From NCBI GenBank assembly GCA_913775175.1, contig CAJYKU010000039.1:62001-126000 (forward strand): 64,000 nucleotides of DNA, in the 5' to 3' direction. The notes below the pieces were generated by a model, which had not been told where the DNA came from, ran no database searches, and saw nothing but the letters and a program-made list of their open reading frames with translations. Below, in pieces: positions 9,658 through 17,633 of the stretch (position 1 is its first letter; every line of letters starts with the position of its first letter). This stretch comes from an uncultured Pantoea sp. (lineage in GTDB: Bacteria; Pseudomonadota; Gammaproteobacteria; Enterobacterales; Enterobacteriaceae). Position numbers and translations under genes: made by a program.

Positions 9658-11007
9658 TCAGATAGCCCAGCCTGCGGCATAAAACGTGACCAGCGCCAGG
9701 GCGATAATCACTGTCCCTGCGTTTAACCTGCGCCACTCCCCGGCAACCAGGCGACCAATCACCAGTGCAGCAAATCCCAGCATGATGCCAGTGACGATAT
9801 TGCAGGTCAGTACGATAAATACCGCGGTCAGCAGACCCGACATCGCATCGACAAAATCATCAAAATCAATTTTAGCCACGTTGCTCAGCATCAACAGCCC
9901 GACATACATCAGCGCCGGTGCCGTTGCATAGACCGGCACCAGATAAGCCAGTGGCGATAAAAACAGCGTCAGCAGAAACAGTAGCCCGACCACCACAGCA
10001 GTCAGACCCGTTTTACCTCCCGCTGCAGTACCGGCGGCTGACTCAATATAGACTGCCGCCGGGGAAGCACCGACGATTCCGGCAAACACGCTACTGAGTG
10101 AATCACTGGTAAGTGCCCGGCCGCCATTGAGGATCTGTCCCTGTTTATCCAGCAGGTTAGCCTGACCAGCCAGCGCACGAATCGTACCGGTCGCATCGAA
10201 CACAGCCGTCATAACCAGCGCCAGCACGCTCGGCAAAACAACCGGTTGCAGCGCACCCATAATATCCATACTAAACATGGCGGACTGGCCACTGGCATCA
10301 TTCAGGCTGGGCATCGCAAACAGCCCATGCCAGGTTACCGCCGGATCAAATATCAGCCCGATAACGGAGATTGCCAGAATGGTCATCAGGATACCACCTG
10401 GCGTGCGCCGCTTCTCCAGACCAAAAATGGTCGCCAGCCCAATCAGCGACATAATGACCGGAAACGAGGTGAAATTGCCCAGCGCGACTGGCAAGCCCGC
10501 AGCCGGATTTTTAACTACCAGCCCGATACCATCTGCCGCAATCAGCAATAAAAACAGGCCAATTCCAATACCCGTACCATGCGCAACGCCCATTGGCAGG
10601 TTACGCAAAATCCAGGCACGAATACCAGTGACAGAGATAAACGTAAAGAGTAATCCCACCAGGAACACAGCACCCAGCGCCACCGGCACACTGATATGCT
10701 GGCCCAGCACCAGACTAAATGCGGTAAAAGCGGTAAGCGAAATAGCACAGCCGATGGCGAGCGGCAGGTTCGCCCACAGTCCCATTAGCAGCGAACCAAA
10801 ACCTGCGACCAGGCAGGTGGCAACAAACACCGCTGCTGGTGAGAAGCCGGCTTTACCGAGCATTCCCGGCACCACGATAACGGAGTAGACCATCGCCAGG
10901 AAAGTGGTCAGCCCTGCCAGCACTTCCTGCCGCACGCTACTGCCGCGTGCGGCAATGTGGAACCAGGCGTCCAGTTTTCCGCTGGGCGGTCGTGATTCGC
11001 CAGACAT
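9658..11007 (-). CDS. ghxP: GhxP guanine/hypoxanthine permease
   Basis: A 449-residue NCS2-family (AzgA-type) H+ symporter that imports guanine and hypoxanthine across the inner membrane. Characteristic segments are [23 protein letters not shown] near residue 32, the [27 protein letters not shown] helix, [19 protein letters not shown] and [31 protein letters not shown]. The sequence follows E. coli GhxP (YjcD) end to end. A PurR-box-like operator about 90 bp upstream suggests repression when purines are plentiful. Confidence 0.96.
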   Translation of the reverse strand: MSGESRPPSGKLDAWFHIAARGSSVRQEVLAGLTTFLAMVYSVIVVPGMLGKAGFSPAAVFVATCLVAGFGSLLMGLWANLPLAIGCAISLTAFTAFSLVLGQHISVPVALGAVFLVGLLFTFISVTGIRAWILRNLPMGVAHGTGIGIGLFLLLIAADGIGLVVKNPAAGLPVALGNFTSFPVIMSLIGLATIFGLEKRRTPGGILMTILAISVIGLIFDPAVTWHGLFAMPSLNDASGQSAMFSMDIMGALQPVVLPSVLALVMTAVFDATGTIRALAGQANLLDKQGQILNGGRALTSDSLSSVFAGIVGASPAAVYIESAAGTAAGGKTGLTAVVVGLLFLLTLFLSPLAYLVPVYATAPALMYVGLLMLSNVAKIDFDDFVDAMSGLLTAVFIVLTCNIVTGIMLGFAALVIGRLVAGEWRRLNAGTVIIALALVTFYAAGWAI

Positions 11008-11096
11008 AGTTATTCCTCTGTATAGTAAAGATTTTAGTCGCCCTGTAGCTGCTCTTTTCGCATCGCCCTGGTGCAGGCTTCTCAGAGAGAAAAGAT

Positions 11097-11112
11097 GCGC
11101 AAACGATTACGC
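11097..11112 (-). promoter_or_regulatory. PurR operator upstream of ghxP
   Basis: GCGCAAACGATTACGC closely fits the 16-bp PurR box (ACGCAAACGTTTGCGT type, central CG dyad). It lies 90 bp ahead of the ghxP start. PurR repression of purine uptake genes is established in enterics; use of this site is inferred. Confidence 0.75.
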
Positions 11113-11221
11113 AACTACTTATTCCCGTTAAAGAGGGGAATATAAAAAAGGCTGGCGATTATCTGGCGTTTGGGGTGACATTTTCAACTGTTAATCGTCT
11201 TAACAGAGAATTATATCGGGG

Positions 11222-11287
11222 AAGAAAAGGCTGATGTTTATCGCGGTCAGGCTGTCGTTCGCGCTGATTCCGCAGAGAGCATCAGCC
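11222..11287 (-). terminator. terminator-like long-loop hairpin after GST gene
   Basis: On the reverse strand GGCTGATG and CATCAGCC pair across 43 nt, which can fold internally (GCGG/CCGC), and TTTTCTT follows. It begins 10 nt after the GST stop and would end the soxR-GST transcript. In E. coli the soxR-ghxP interval carries the small RNA SraL/RyjA; I cannot confirm a homologue here. Confidence 0.5.
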
Positions 11288-11296
11288 CCGGAGCGG

Positions 11297-11962
11297 TTAC
11301 TGGCTGAACTGAATCGGCCCGCCCTGCTCAATGGCGCGCTGCCAGGCTGCCCGCTGCTGCATCTCCTCCAGCCAGCGCGCTGTGGCAGGCAAGTCGCGCA
11401 GGCCGCCACGCATTTGCAGCGCCAGCAGCGGGAAACTCATCTGCACATCCGCGATACTAAAGCGCGAACCGGCAAAAAAGGCGTGCTGCTGCAGATGCTG
11501 CTCAATGACGCGGGTATGCAACGCCAGCTGCTTGTTCAGCCAGGCTTTCTGGATCCCCTTACTCAGCACACTCCCCACCGGACGCAGCAGCCACGGCACC
11601 GGTTTTTTGCCAAGTTGCGCAAACACCAGTTTCATTATCAGCAGTGGCATCAGCGAGCCTTCTGCATAGTGCAGCCAGTAGCGACCCTGAATCTGCTCAT
11701 CCTCACTGGTGAGAGCCAGCTGCTGCTCGCCATCATATTTCAGTTGCAGATACTCCAGAATGGCTCCGGACTCTGCAATTACACGATTCCCGTCTGTGAT
11801 CACTGGCGACTTACCCAGCGGATGGACTCGCTTTAACTCATCCGGTGCCAGCATCGTGTTCTCACGCTGATAGCGCTTGATTTGATAGGGTACTGCCAGC
11901 TCTTCCAGTAACCACAAAATCCGATGCGAGCGGGAATTTTCCAGATGATGAACCGTGATCAT
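11297..11962 (-). CDS. glutathione S-transferase family protein
   Basis: A 221-residue soluble GST with an N-terminal thioredoxin-like domain (MITVHHLENSRSHRILWLLEELAVPY, then HPLGKSPVITDG with the cis-Pro, and AESGAILEYL for glutathione binding) and an all-helical C-terminal domain with the FSIADVQMSFPL N-capping motif. Ser10/Ser12 in ENSRS are candidate catalytic residues. It lies 43 nt downstream of soxR on the same strand. A detoxification role in redox stress fits the neighbourhood, but the substrate is unknown. Confidence 0.9.
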   Translation of the reverse strand: MITVHHLENSRSHRILWLLEELAVPYQIKRYQRENTMLAPDELKRVHPLGKSPVITDGNRVIAESGAILEYLQLKYDGEQQLALTSEDEQIQGRYWLHYAEGSLMPLLIMKLVFAQLGKKPVPWLLRPVGSVLSKGIQKAWLNKQLALHTRVIEQHLQQHAFFAGSRFSIADVQMSFPLLALQMRGGLRDLPATARWLEEMQQRAAWQRAIEQGGPIQFSQ

Positions 11963-12005
11963 GTATATGTCCTTGCGGATAGAGGTGTGGCTCTAGTATA
12001 GCGGA

Positions 12006-12485
12006 TTAGCGCACCTGCTCATCCTGCTCCGGATCGAGCAACACCGCGCCTGAACCCTGCTGCGCCAGCCGATCGCCTGGATTCCGCAACGGGCAGTCGC
12101 GCATCGACAAACAGCCGCAGCCAATACAGCCATCCAGATCGTTACGCAGACGCGTCAGCGTCTCAATGCGTTTATCCAGCTCTTCGCGCCAGTGCAGCGT
12201 CAGTGCATCCCACTCCTGAGTCGACATACGCTTGTTCACCGGAATATGCACCAGGCTTTCACCTACCGTTGCCAGCGGAATACCGATGCGCTGAGCAATT
12301 TTAATAATGGCAACCCGTCGCAACACATCGCGGCTATAGCGACGCTGATTACCGCTGTTGCGCGTGCTGGAGATCAACCCTTTGGCTTCATAGAAGTGCA
12401 GTGCGGATACCGCTACCCCGCTACGTCTGGCGACTTCACCGGGCGTCAGCACCGGTTTAGGAAAGTTACGCTCTTTTTTTATCAT
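12006..12485 (-). CDS. soxR: SoxR redox-sensing MerR-family activator
   Basis: A 159-residue MerR-family regulator. The winged helix ([26 protein letters not shown]) is at about residues 13-40, a dimerisation coiled coil follows, and the four cysteines of the [2Fe-2S] cluster appear as [12 protein letters not shown] near residue 120. Redox-cycling compounds oxidise the cluster and switch on soxS. It is divergent from soxS across the shared operator at 12495-12512. Its N-terminus is a few residues longer than in E. coli. Confidence 0.97.
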   Translation of the reverse strand: MIKKERNFPKPVLTPGEVARRSGVAVSALHFYEAKGLISSTRNSGNQRRYSRDVLRRVAIIKIAQRIGIPLATVGESLVHIPVNKRMSTQEWDALTLHWREELDKRIETLTRLRNDLDGCIGCGCLSMRDCPLRNPGDRLAQQGSGAVLLDPEQDEQVR

Positions 12486-12490
12486 CAGCC

Positions 12491-12521
12491 TTTACCTCAA
12501 GTTAACTTGAGGAACTATACT
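12491..12521 (+). promoter_or_regulatory. soxS promoter with SoxR operator
   Basis: The perfect 18-bp palindrome CCTCAAGTTAACTTGAGG (12495-12512) is, from memory, the same as the E. coli SoxR box. It sits in the spacer between a -35 element TTTACC (12491-12496) and a -10 element TATACT (12516-12521). The 19-bp spacer is the overlong spacing that MerR-family activators correct by DNA distortion. Confidence 0.95.
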
Positions 12522-12580
12522 CGCTCACCATCAAAAGTACGAATTTCTCACCGGGCGACCCCCTGCAGAAGGATGAGGTT

Positions 12581-13009
12581 ATGATGCAACAGGAAATCAT
12601 TCATTCACTAACCAACTGGATCGATAAGAATCTGGATAAAGCACTGTCGATTGATGATGTAGCGGCAAAATCAGGTTATTCAAAGTGGCATCTGCAGCGT
12701 ATGTTCCGTACCGTGACGAAACAGACGCTGGGCGGCTATATCCGCGAGCGCCGCCTGACAATGGCTGCTGAGGCACTGCTTCAGACGCAGCGGCCGGTAT
12801 TTGATATCGCTATGCAATATGGTTTTGATTCACAGCAAACTTTTTCGCGCGTCTTCCGCCGGCAGTTTGCTCAGACACCCACTGCTTATCGTCATGCCAT
12901 GCGCCGCCATGCCGTTACACAACGTCCGCGCGTGCTGAATTTCGATTGCACTGAAAGTGTTAACAGTTTTGCTCAGCGCACCACCGGCGAGTGCTGCCCT
13001 ATCCGTTGA
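12581..13009 (+). CDS. soxS: SoxS superoxide-response AraC-type activator, with C-terminal extension
   Basis: A 142-residue AraC/XylS activator made almost only of the DNA-binding domain, with two helix-turn-helices (SIDDVAAKSGYSKWHLQRMFR near residues 22-43, and FDIAMQYGFDSQQTFSRVFRRQF near 70-93). It drives the superoxide regulon. The E. coli protein stops at 107 residues, just after the TPTAYRH equivalent. Here about 35 extra residues follow, with three cysteines, two adjacent (GECCPIR). The extension could be genuine, since no frameshift is evident, but its role is unknown. AAGGATGAGG precedes the start. Confidence 0.95.
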   Translation: MMQQEIIHSLTNWIDKNLDKALSIDDVAAKSGYSKWHLQRMFRTVTKQTLGGYIRERRLTMAAEALLQTQRPVFDIAMQYGFDSQQTFSRVFRRQFAQTPTAYRHAMRRHAVTQRPRVLNFDCTESVNSFAQRTTGECCPIR

Positions 13010-13124
13010 GATCTGCGCCTCCTGCAGGCGCATCTTTTCTGTCCCTGCGCTATACCAACGCCAATACCCTTGTTCCGATTGTCCTGCCGGGTACAAAATT
13101 TGTTCAAAAATTCAGATTCGTTGA

Positions 13125-13145
13125 TATAATGTGACGCAAATCACA
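13125..13145 (+). promoter_or_regulatory. TATAAT -10 overlapping a perfect CRP site, yjcB leader
   Basis: TATAAT at 13125-13130 runs directly into TGTGA-CGCAAA-TCACA at 13130-13145, a perfect CRP half-site pair. A CRP site placed at the transcription start would normally repress this promoter, or it may serve a different start site. The yjcB start codon lies 100 nt downstream. Confidence 0.65.
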
Positions 13146-13244
13146 CTTTTCGACGTGGGAGAACTTCCCCCGGCACTCTCTTCTGTCGTCAGTGATATTC
13201 GCTTAACGTCGGGGATATTGCTGATTTCAAGGGGTTTTTGTTCT

Positions 13245-13526
13245 ATGGCTACATTTGCAACCAGTCTGCTGGTCATGCGCTGGGGTATTCTTAGCGCCAT
13301 CCTGATGTTCTGCGCCAGCTCAGTAAAAATAAAACTGCGTCAGAAACGTCATCCGGTCATGGCGCTGGTCTGCAGCGGGATTGGCGTTGGTCTGTCATGC
13401 TGGTTTGTCACCGGGCTGCTGGGCATTACCCTGAGCATGGATAATGTGCATAACTTTATGCAAATCAGTAAACAGGCGTTTATTGAAGCGATGAACGAAG
13501 CACCTGCCGAATGGCCGATTCCCTGA
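13245..13526 (+). CDS. yjcB: YjcB family small membrane protein
   Basis: A 93-residue protein with two hydrophobic helices (TSLLVMRWGILSAILMFCASS and MALVCSGIGVGLSCWFVTGLLGIT) joined by a basic loop KIKLRQKRH. It matches E. coli YjcB, an inner-membrane protein of unknown function found in the soxS-ssb region. The start at 13245 aligns with the E. coli N-terminus (MAT). An earlier in-frame ATG at 13131 lies inside the CRP site and would add an unsupported leader. AAGGGG at 13229-13234 is the probable ribosome binding site. Confidence 0.85.
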   Translation: MATFATSLLVMRWGILSAILMFCASSVKIKLRQKRHPVMALVCSGIGVGLSCWFVTGLLGITLSMDNVHNFMQISKQAFIEAMNEAPAEWPIP

Positions 13527-13537
13527 ATGACAGCCAT

Positions 13538-13564
13538 AAAAAACCCCGCAGCGCGGGGTTTTTT
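13538..13564. terminator. bidirectional terminator between yjcB and ATP-grasp gene
   Basis: AAAAAA-CCCCGC-AGC-GCGGGG-TTTTTT forms a strong GC stem with T-tracts on both strands between two convergent genes. Confidence 0.92.
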
Positions 13565-13578
13565 ATTTTGCTGTGTGA

Positions 13579-14529
13579 TCAAATTTTCTTTAATAAGGCC
13601 GGAATACCGACTTCCGCTGCCGACACGCCCGGTCTCTTCGTACCGCGACGATCCTGAATCCACATATCACCCATCATCTGGTCAAGTCCACGATCCAGTC
13701 CTGTCACCAGGCCAGCGCCTGGCGTAAAGGTGAGCTCACCAAAGTAGATCGCCTCGCTGTGGATATACCAGTCAACACGCACATAATCGAAATCGCTGGC
13801 CAGAGTTTTGCTCAGCGCCAGTGCCTGCTGCAGCTGCGGTAATATCGGCGCGACATCCAGACCCGTATCGCGGATTTTGTGATACGCCTCATTGAGATTG
13901 TTGACGTAAAAGTTCATCGATAGCAGTGGATTACAGCGGTTATAGATCACCTGTAGCACATACTCAAAGTTGCCATCACGCTTATTGAACATGTGAAATT
14001 TGTAATCAATCGGTGCACTTTTACCATCACCAATATACTGCTCAACCAGAATGCGCGGCTTGATATAACGATAGTGGATCTCACGCGCTTCGTTTGCAAA
14101 GTCAGTTTTCAGCCAGCGATGACAATCGCTGATAATCTGCTGTTTCTTAAGCGCATCTGGCTCTTCAAGCAGGATCTCAACCATGTTAGAGCCATGATTA
14201 GGCTTAATAACCGTGTTCTTCCAGTGGGGAAGCGTATGCAACGAATGGGGATCGCTGGTTTCATACACCAGAGGAATCAGATATTGCTCGCCGACTTTCT
14301 CTGCAATGTACTCACGCACGGAATATTTATCCGACAGACGACCGTAGATCTGGTAGTCACCATGGATAAATTTGCGATACAGCACCTTCTCATTAAACAC
14401 CCGTGGCTCACGCAGATTGGGCAGCTTGCGAAACTTACGGAAATAGTAGATGCGATCCTGCGTAGCCCAGGGCATCTTCTTGATAAAATACTGTACGCTT
14501 CTTCTGAGTTCGTCTTTCAACCTGAGCAT
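13579..14529 (-). CDS. TupA-like ATP-grasp protein (putative polysaccharide biosynthesis)
   Basis: A 316-residue protein resembling the TupA-like ATP-grasp family, found in capsule, teichuronopeptide and exopolysaccharide clusters, where members are thought to ligate amino acids or modify glycans. Visible elements are FNEKVLYRKF with LSDKYSVREYIAEKVGEQYLIPLVY, the ATP-grasp lysine in NTVIKPNHGSNM, PRILVEQYIGD, DYKFHMFN and the metal-binding FGELTFTPGAG near the C-terminus. The start at 14529 follows GAGG by 6 nt; an ATG at 14541 overlaps the flippase stop (ATGA) and is also possible. It is the second gene of a two-gene operon with a flippase. The substrate is unknown. Confidence 0.8.
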   Translation of the reverse strand: MLRLKDELRRSVQYFIKKMPWATQDRIYYFRKFRKLPNLREPRVFNEKVLYRKFIHGDYQIYGRLSDKYSVREYIAEKVGEQYLIPLVYETSDPHSLHTLPHWKNTVIKPNHGSNMVEILLEEPDALKKQQIISDCHRWLKTDFANEAREIHYRYIKPRILVEQYIGDGKSAPIDYKFHMFNKRDGNFEYVLQVIYNRCNPLLSMNFYVNNLNEAYHKIRDTGLDVAPILPQLQQALALSKTLASDFDYVRVDWYIHSEAIYFGELTFTPGAGLVTGLDRGLDQMMGDMWIQDRRGTKRPGVSAAEVGIPALLKKI

Positions 14530-14537
14530 ATCTGACC

Positions 14538-15794
14538 TCATTTGTAGGTTTTGTAGTTGAGTGAGGAAAACTGAATTTTTTGAATGACGCCGTTTTTAAA
14601 GAAGTAATTCATTACGGTGAGCGAGAGCAGCTCAGTGATAAAAACGCTCCAGGCGGCACCCATAATGCCGTAGCCCTGAATCAGCCACCATGAAAGTGGC
14701 AGGCTGATTGCCATCAGGCAGAGAATTTTTTTCAGCAGGTAGTTAAAGCCGCCCTCTTTGACCATGTAGCGATAAGCTACGGTGCCCATTGCTGAAAAGC
14801 AGGTTGCCAGCGACAGCAACGTAACGAGACTTCCTGATTGTGTGTACTCGTGACCATATAATGCGATGATGATTTTTTCGCCAAACATGGCGATCATCGC
14901 TAATAACAGCAATGAAACTCCCATAACATAGCCGTTCAGCCGCGCGGTGAGTTTAATTGCGGCTGCTCCACGCTCGCGGAAAATTTCCGAAAAGCAGGAA
15001 GTGATAATGGCGACCGGAATAAAAATCCAGGAGGCCGAAATAGTGTTGGCAGCAGCGAACAGACCGAGATCGCGTGCTGACGCGATGCCAGCCAGAAACA
15101 TCTGCGCCGCTTTAACCTGAACAGAGATAAATATGCTGGAGATTGCCAGCGGCAACCCGGCGTACATCAGGTAACGCAGGTAAGTTATGCGTTTCTGCTG
15201 CGGCGGCACAATATCCTGATTACCGCGATAGAAATTAATACGTTTGATGAGATAGGGCACCAGCGTCACTGCCACAATTGAGACGGTAAGCCACAGTGGA
15301 TTAAGGTGCAGCCACGCAATGGTAAAACTCAGCGCAAACCCCAGCAGCAGACCTGCCGAGTTAGCCAGCGTATTGAGGCGCGATGCCAGTCGCGCATTGT
15401 TGTAAACGCTAAATGTATCCTGCGTGACAAAAACCGAAGAGATAAACGAGGCCAGCGCAAATGCGAGAAAATTCTCCTGCATGTTATGCCAGACCCAAAA
15501 CAGCACCGGAATTGAGGTCAGCAGCAGTAATGCCAGACGCATAGTGCGCGCCACTGCCATCAGACGCAGTCCCTTCGGCGCACTTTTGCTGATGCGCTTA
15601 AACAGGATGGTTTCGGTGCCGAAAATCGCCACAGTTTGCACCATGGAGAAAAGCGAGGCTGAAAATGCCATTTGGCCAAATATGGTCGGGCCAAAAGATT
15701 TCGCCACATAAGACGTGACAAAGATGACGCCAAATACCGAGACGACCTTTTCAGACATCATCCAGACGGCATTAGACATTACGCTTAATTTCAT
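14538..15794 (-). CDS. Wzx-like polysaccharide flippase (PST family)
   Basis: A 418-residue polytopic inner-membrane protein with about 12 hydrophobic helices, of the Wzx/PST (MOP superfamily) type that flips lipid-linked oligosaccharides to the periplasm. The N-terminus (VWMMSEKVVSVFGVIFVTSYVAKSFGPTIFGQMAFS) is typical of the family. AAGGA 6 nt before the ATG supports the start. It overlaps or abuts the ATP-grasp gene, so the two are co-expressed. No glycosyltransferase, Wzy or Wzz is nearby, so the pair must act on a precursor made elsewhere, or it is a relic of a larger cluster. Confidence 0.85.
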   Translation of the reverse strand: MKLSVMSNAVWMMSEKVVSVFGVIFVTSYVAKSFGPTIFGQMAFSASLFSMVQTVAIFGTETILFKRISKSAPKGLRLMAVARTMRLALLLLTSIPVLFWVWHNMQENFLAFALASFISSVFVTQDTFSVYNNARLASRLNTLANSAGLLLGFALSFTIAWLHLNPLWLTVSIVAVTLVPYLIKRINFYRGNQDIVPPQQKRITYLRYLMYAGLPLAISSIFISVQVKAAQMFLAGIASARDLGLFAAANTISASWIFIPVAIITSCFSEIFRERGAAAIKLTARLNGYVMGVSLLLLAMIAMFGEKIIIALYGHEYTQSGSLVTLLSLATCFSAMGTVAYRYMVKEGGFNYLLKKILCLMAISLPLSWWLIQGYGIMGAAWSVFITELLSLTVMNYFFKNGVIQKIQFSSLNYKTYK

Positions 15795-16320
15795 GACTGG
15801 TCCTTAGTATTACTTGCAACAACTGCCTTGCGGTACAACGTCCGTGAAATGAATTAACAAGCGCTCAGTGGGCCTGACTTAAATTAATTACTTCAGACCA
15901 GCCTGGTCCGAAAAATGAGATTCGCGTCAGGATTCTGAGAGGAAATTCAGGAAAATTCCGATTAAATCTGGTGCGAATTTCAGCGGATGTAAACGATTTC
16001 AGCCTGATGTTAAGGCAAAAGCTGGCAACTATCTTCCTGCGTTTAAGCAGAAAGGATATACCGAACATCCTGTGTTTGCCGTATTTTTCTACGTTTTTGA
16101 TGGAGTGAATCTATATCAAAATGCCTATACCAGGAAGATGTTCATTGCTATTCATAATAAAATAAGATTTATCCCATGATGATATTTATTCTAAATAACT
16201 TAATTTAACCCTCGCAATTCAAATCGCGCACTTTAATACTGCATTAATACCGTTTTTGCAGTACCAGATATTAATACAGTAATTCTCATCCACTAATTGA
16301 TAAGAAAGGTAAGAGCATTT
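15795..16320. other. AT-rich intergenic region between flippase and IS3-type gene
   Basis: This region of about 525 bp between two divergent genes should hold the flippase promoter. Its right half is strikingly AT-rich (for example around 16141-16260) compared with the surrounding genes, as is usual for acquired DNA. No JUMPstart/ops element, terminal inverted repeat or credible gene was recognised. An 11-bp sequence at 16063-16073 (GAACATCCTGT) recurs at 17012-17022. Confidence 0.5.
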
Positions 16321-16716
16321 ATGAGAAAGTCACGATATAGCGAAGAGCAAATCACAAACGCCATTAAAGCTTCTGAAACAGGAGTAAAAGTCAGGGAAAT
16401 TTGTGAGGAGCTTGGCATTTCTGAAGCTACTTTTTACAGCTGGAAGAAGAAATTTTCTGGCCTCTCTTCTGAAGAAGGAAGGAAAATCAAGGAATTAGAA
16501 GACAAACTGCAAAACCTTACGCGTGAACTGCAGATGCTGAGCACTGACAAAGAGATGCTGCAAAGCGTATTAAAGAACTTCTTTACCACCAATGAAAAGC
16601 GTCAGGCAGTCAACTTTCTGCAGACCACTTTCGACATTGGAACCCGCCGTAGCTGCCGCTTACTCGATATAAGCCGTAGCGTTTATCATTATCCGTCGGG
16701 TTCGGAAAATCGCTAA
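16321..16716 (+). pseudogene. IS3-family OrfA-type transposase, truncated before the DDE domain (possible domesticated regulator)
   Basis: A 131-residue product. Residues 1-50 are the IS3/IS911-type helix-turn-helix (RYSEEQITNAIKASETG...ISEATFYSWKKKFSG). A leucine-zipper-like coiled coil follows (IKELEDKLQNLTRELQML), and then an in-frame piece resembling the start of OrfB (RRSCRLLDISRSVYHYP). The frame stops there, and I see no DDE catalytic domain or terminal repeats downstream, so the element cannot transpose by itself. OrfA and OrfB-like parts are normally joined by a frameshift; here they are fused in one frame. The unbroken coding frame leaves open a domesticated DNA-binding role. Confidence 0.7.
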
Positions 16717-17633
16717 TAGGTTTAAGGCCGCTATCATTTAACGAAATGCTGAAGTTGTTTCTAATCAGAAAGGATGAAGGCTGTTAATTCAGCATTTACG
16801 AACTGACATTTCGAACCATTCTTTCCTGATGATTCTCATCAGGAGAATAGGTCTCTGTTTGCGTGAAATTTGATTCGCACCAGTAAAAACCCATCAAATT
16901 AAACCATTTAGACGAAGCCCCTCTCTCATTGCAGTGAGGTCAGGCTTCGTTTATTACATTAACATATCTGTTGCAGTTCTGTTTATCTCACTAAATTACG
17001 TTAATCTTCCTGAACATCCTGTCTGAGTTGTATGCATTTCCCTCTCACTTTTACTGGCACTGGCGGCTTCGCTTACCGATCTCAGCTTTTTTAGTACGAT
17101 AAGTTCATTGGTTAATTATCACCAGGAGTTTTCTCAGATAGAAAGATTATGAGCTTTAAACAATATTGCGTAATACATATTAATAGCAGCAAATAACGGC
17201 CGGTTATCTGTTGCCAGATTTAATCTGTTTTTCCTGATTGATCGCCGGAAGATTCTTATACAGAGCCTATTCTCTTGATGCAGCAATGGCTTCTCTGCCA
17301 GCCAGACAGGTCCACTCTATGGTCAAAACAGGCGTAATCTGCGCTTTTTTTCAGCGTTTTTATGCAATTTATTCTCTCCTCTCACTGCCTGGCAGAGAGG
17401 AAATGGTGAAAATAAGCGCGACTATTATCCTGTCTGAACCTTCTCTCACCATTCAGGCGTAGTGGCGTTATAACTAAACGTGCTCAAAAGCAGGCTTTCG
17501 ATCCAGCCTGGCGGCATACAGAACGGCTCTTTAGCCTCTGAACGCCCCTAAACGTGGCAGAAAACGCCAGGCTAAATTCTTAAAATCGTTCAGTGAGCGC
17601 AGCAGATCCGGCAGTCGGTAACGCCATGGACAT
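16717..17633. other. gene-poor, AT-rich stretch after the IS remnant
   Basis: About 917 bp without a supported gene. It contains a terminator-like hairpin at 16912-16955 and the second copy of GAACATCCTGT (17012-17022). Two 10-bp complementary blocks, TCTCTGCCAG (17292-17301) and CTGGCAGAGA (17389-17398), could fold over a loop of about 87 nt. A 74-codon open frame at 17238-17462 has no recognisable similarity and no good ribosome binding site. The region looks like a decayed insertion. Confidence 0.5.
16912..16955. terminator. terminator-like hairpin in accessory region
   Basis: ACGAAGCC (16912-16919) pairs with GGCTTCGT (16943-16950), with an inner CTCA/TGAG stem, and TTATT follows. It could end a transcript from the truncated transposase gene. 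Confidence 0.55.

Noticed and set aside
15865..16068. Small reverse-strand frame upstream of the flippase gene
   Set aside because: No domain, no ribosome binding site, and AT-rich noncoding character.
17238..17462. 74-codon frame in the gene-poor stretch
   Set aside because: No similarity, no plausible ribosome binding site and no conserved neighbour; it probably occurs by chance.
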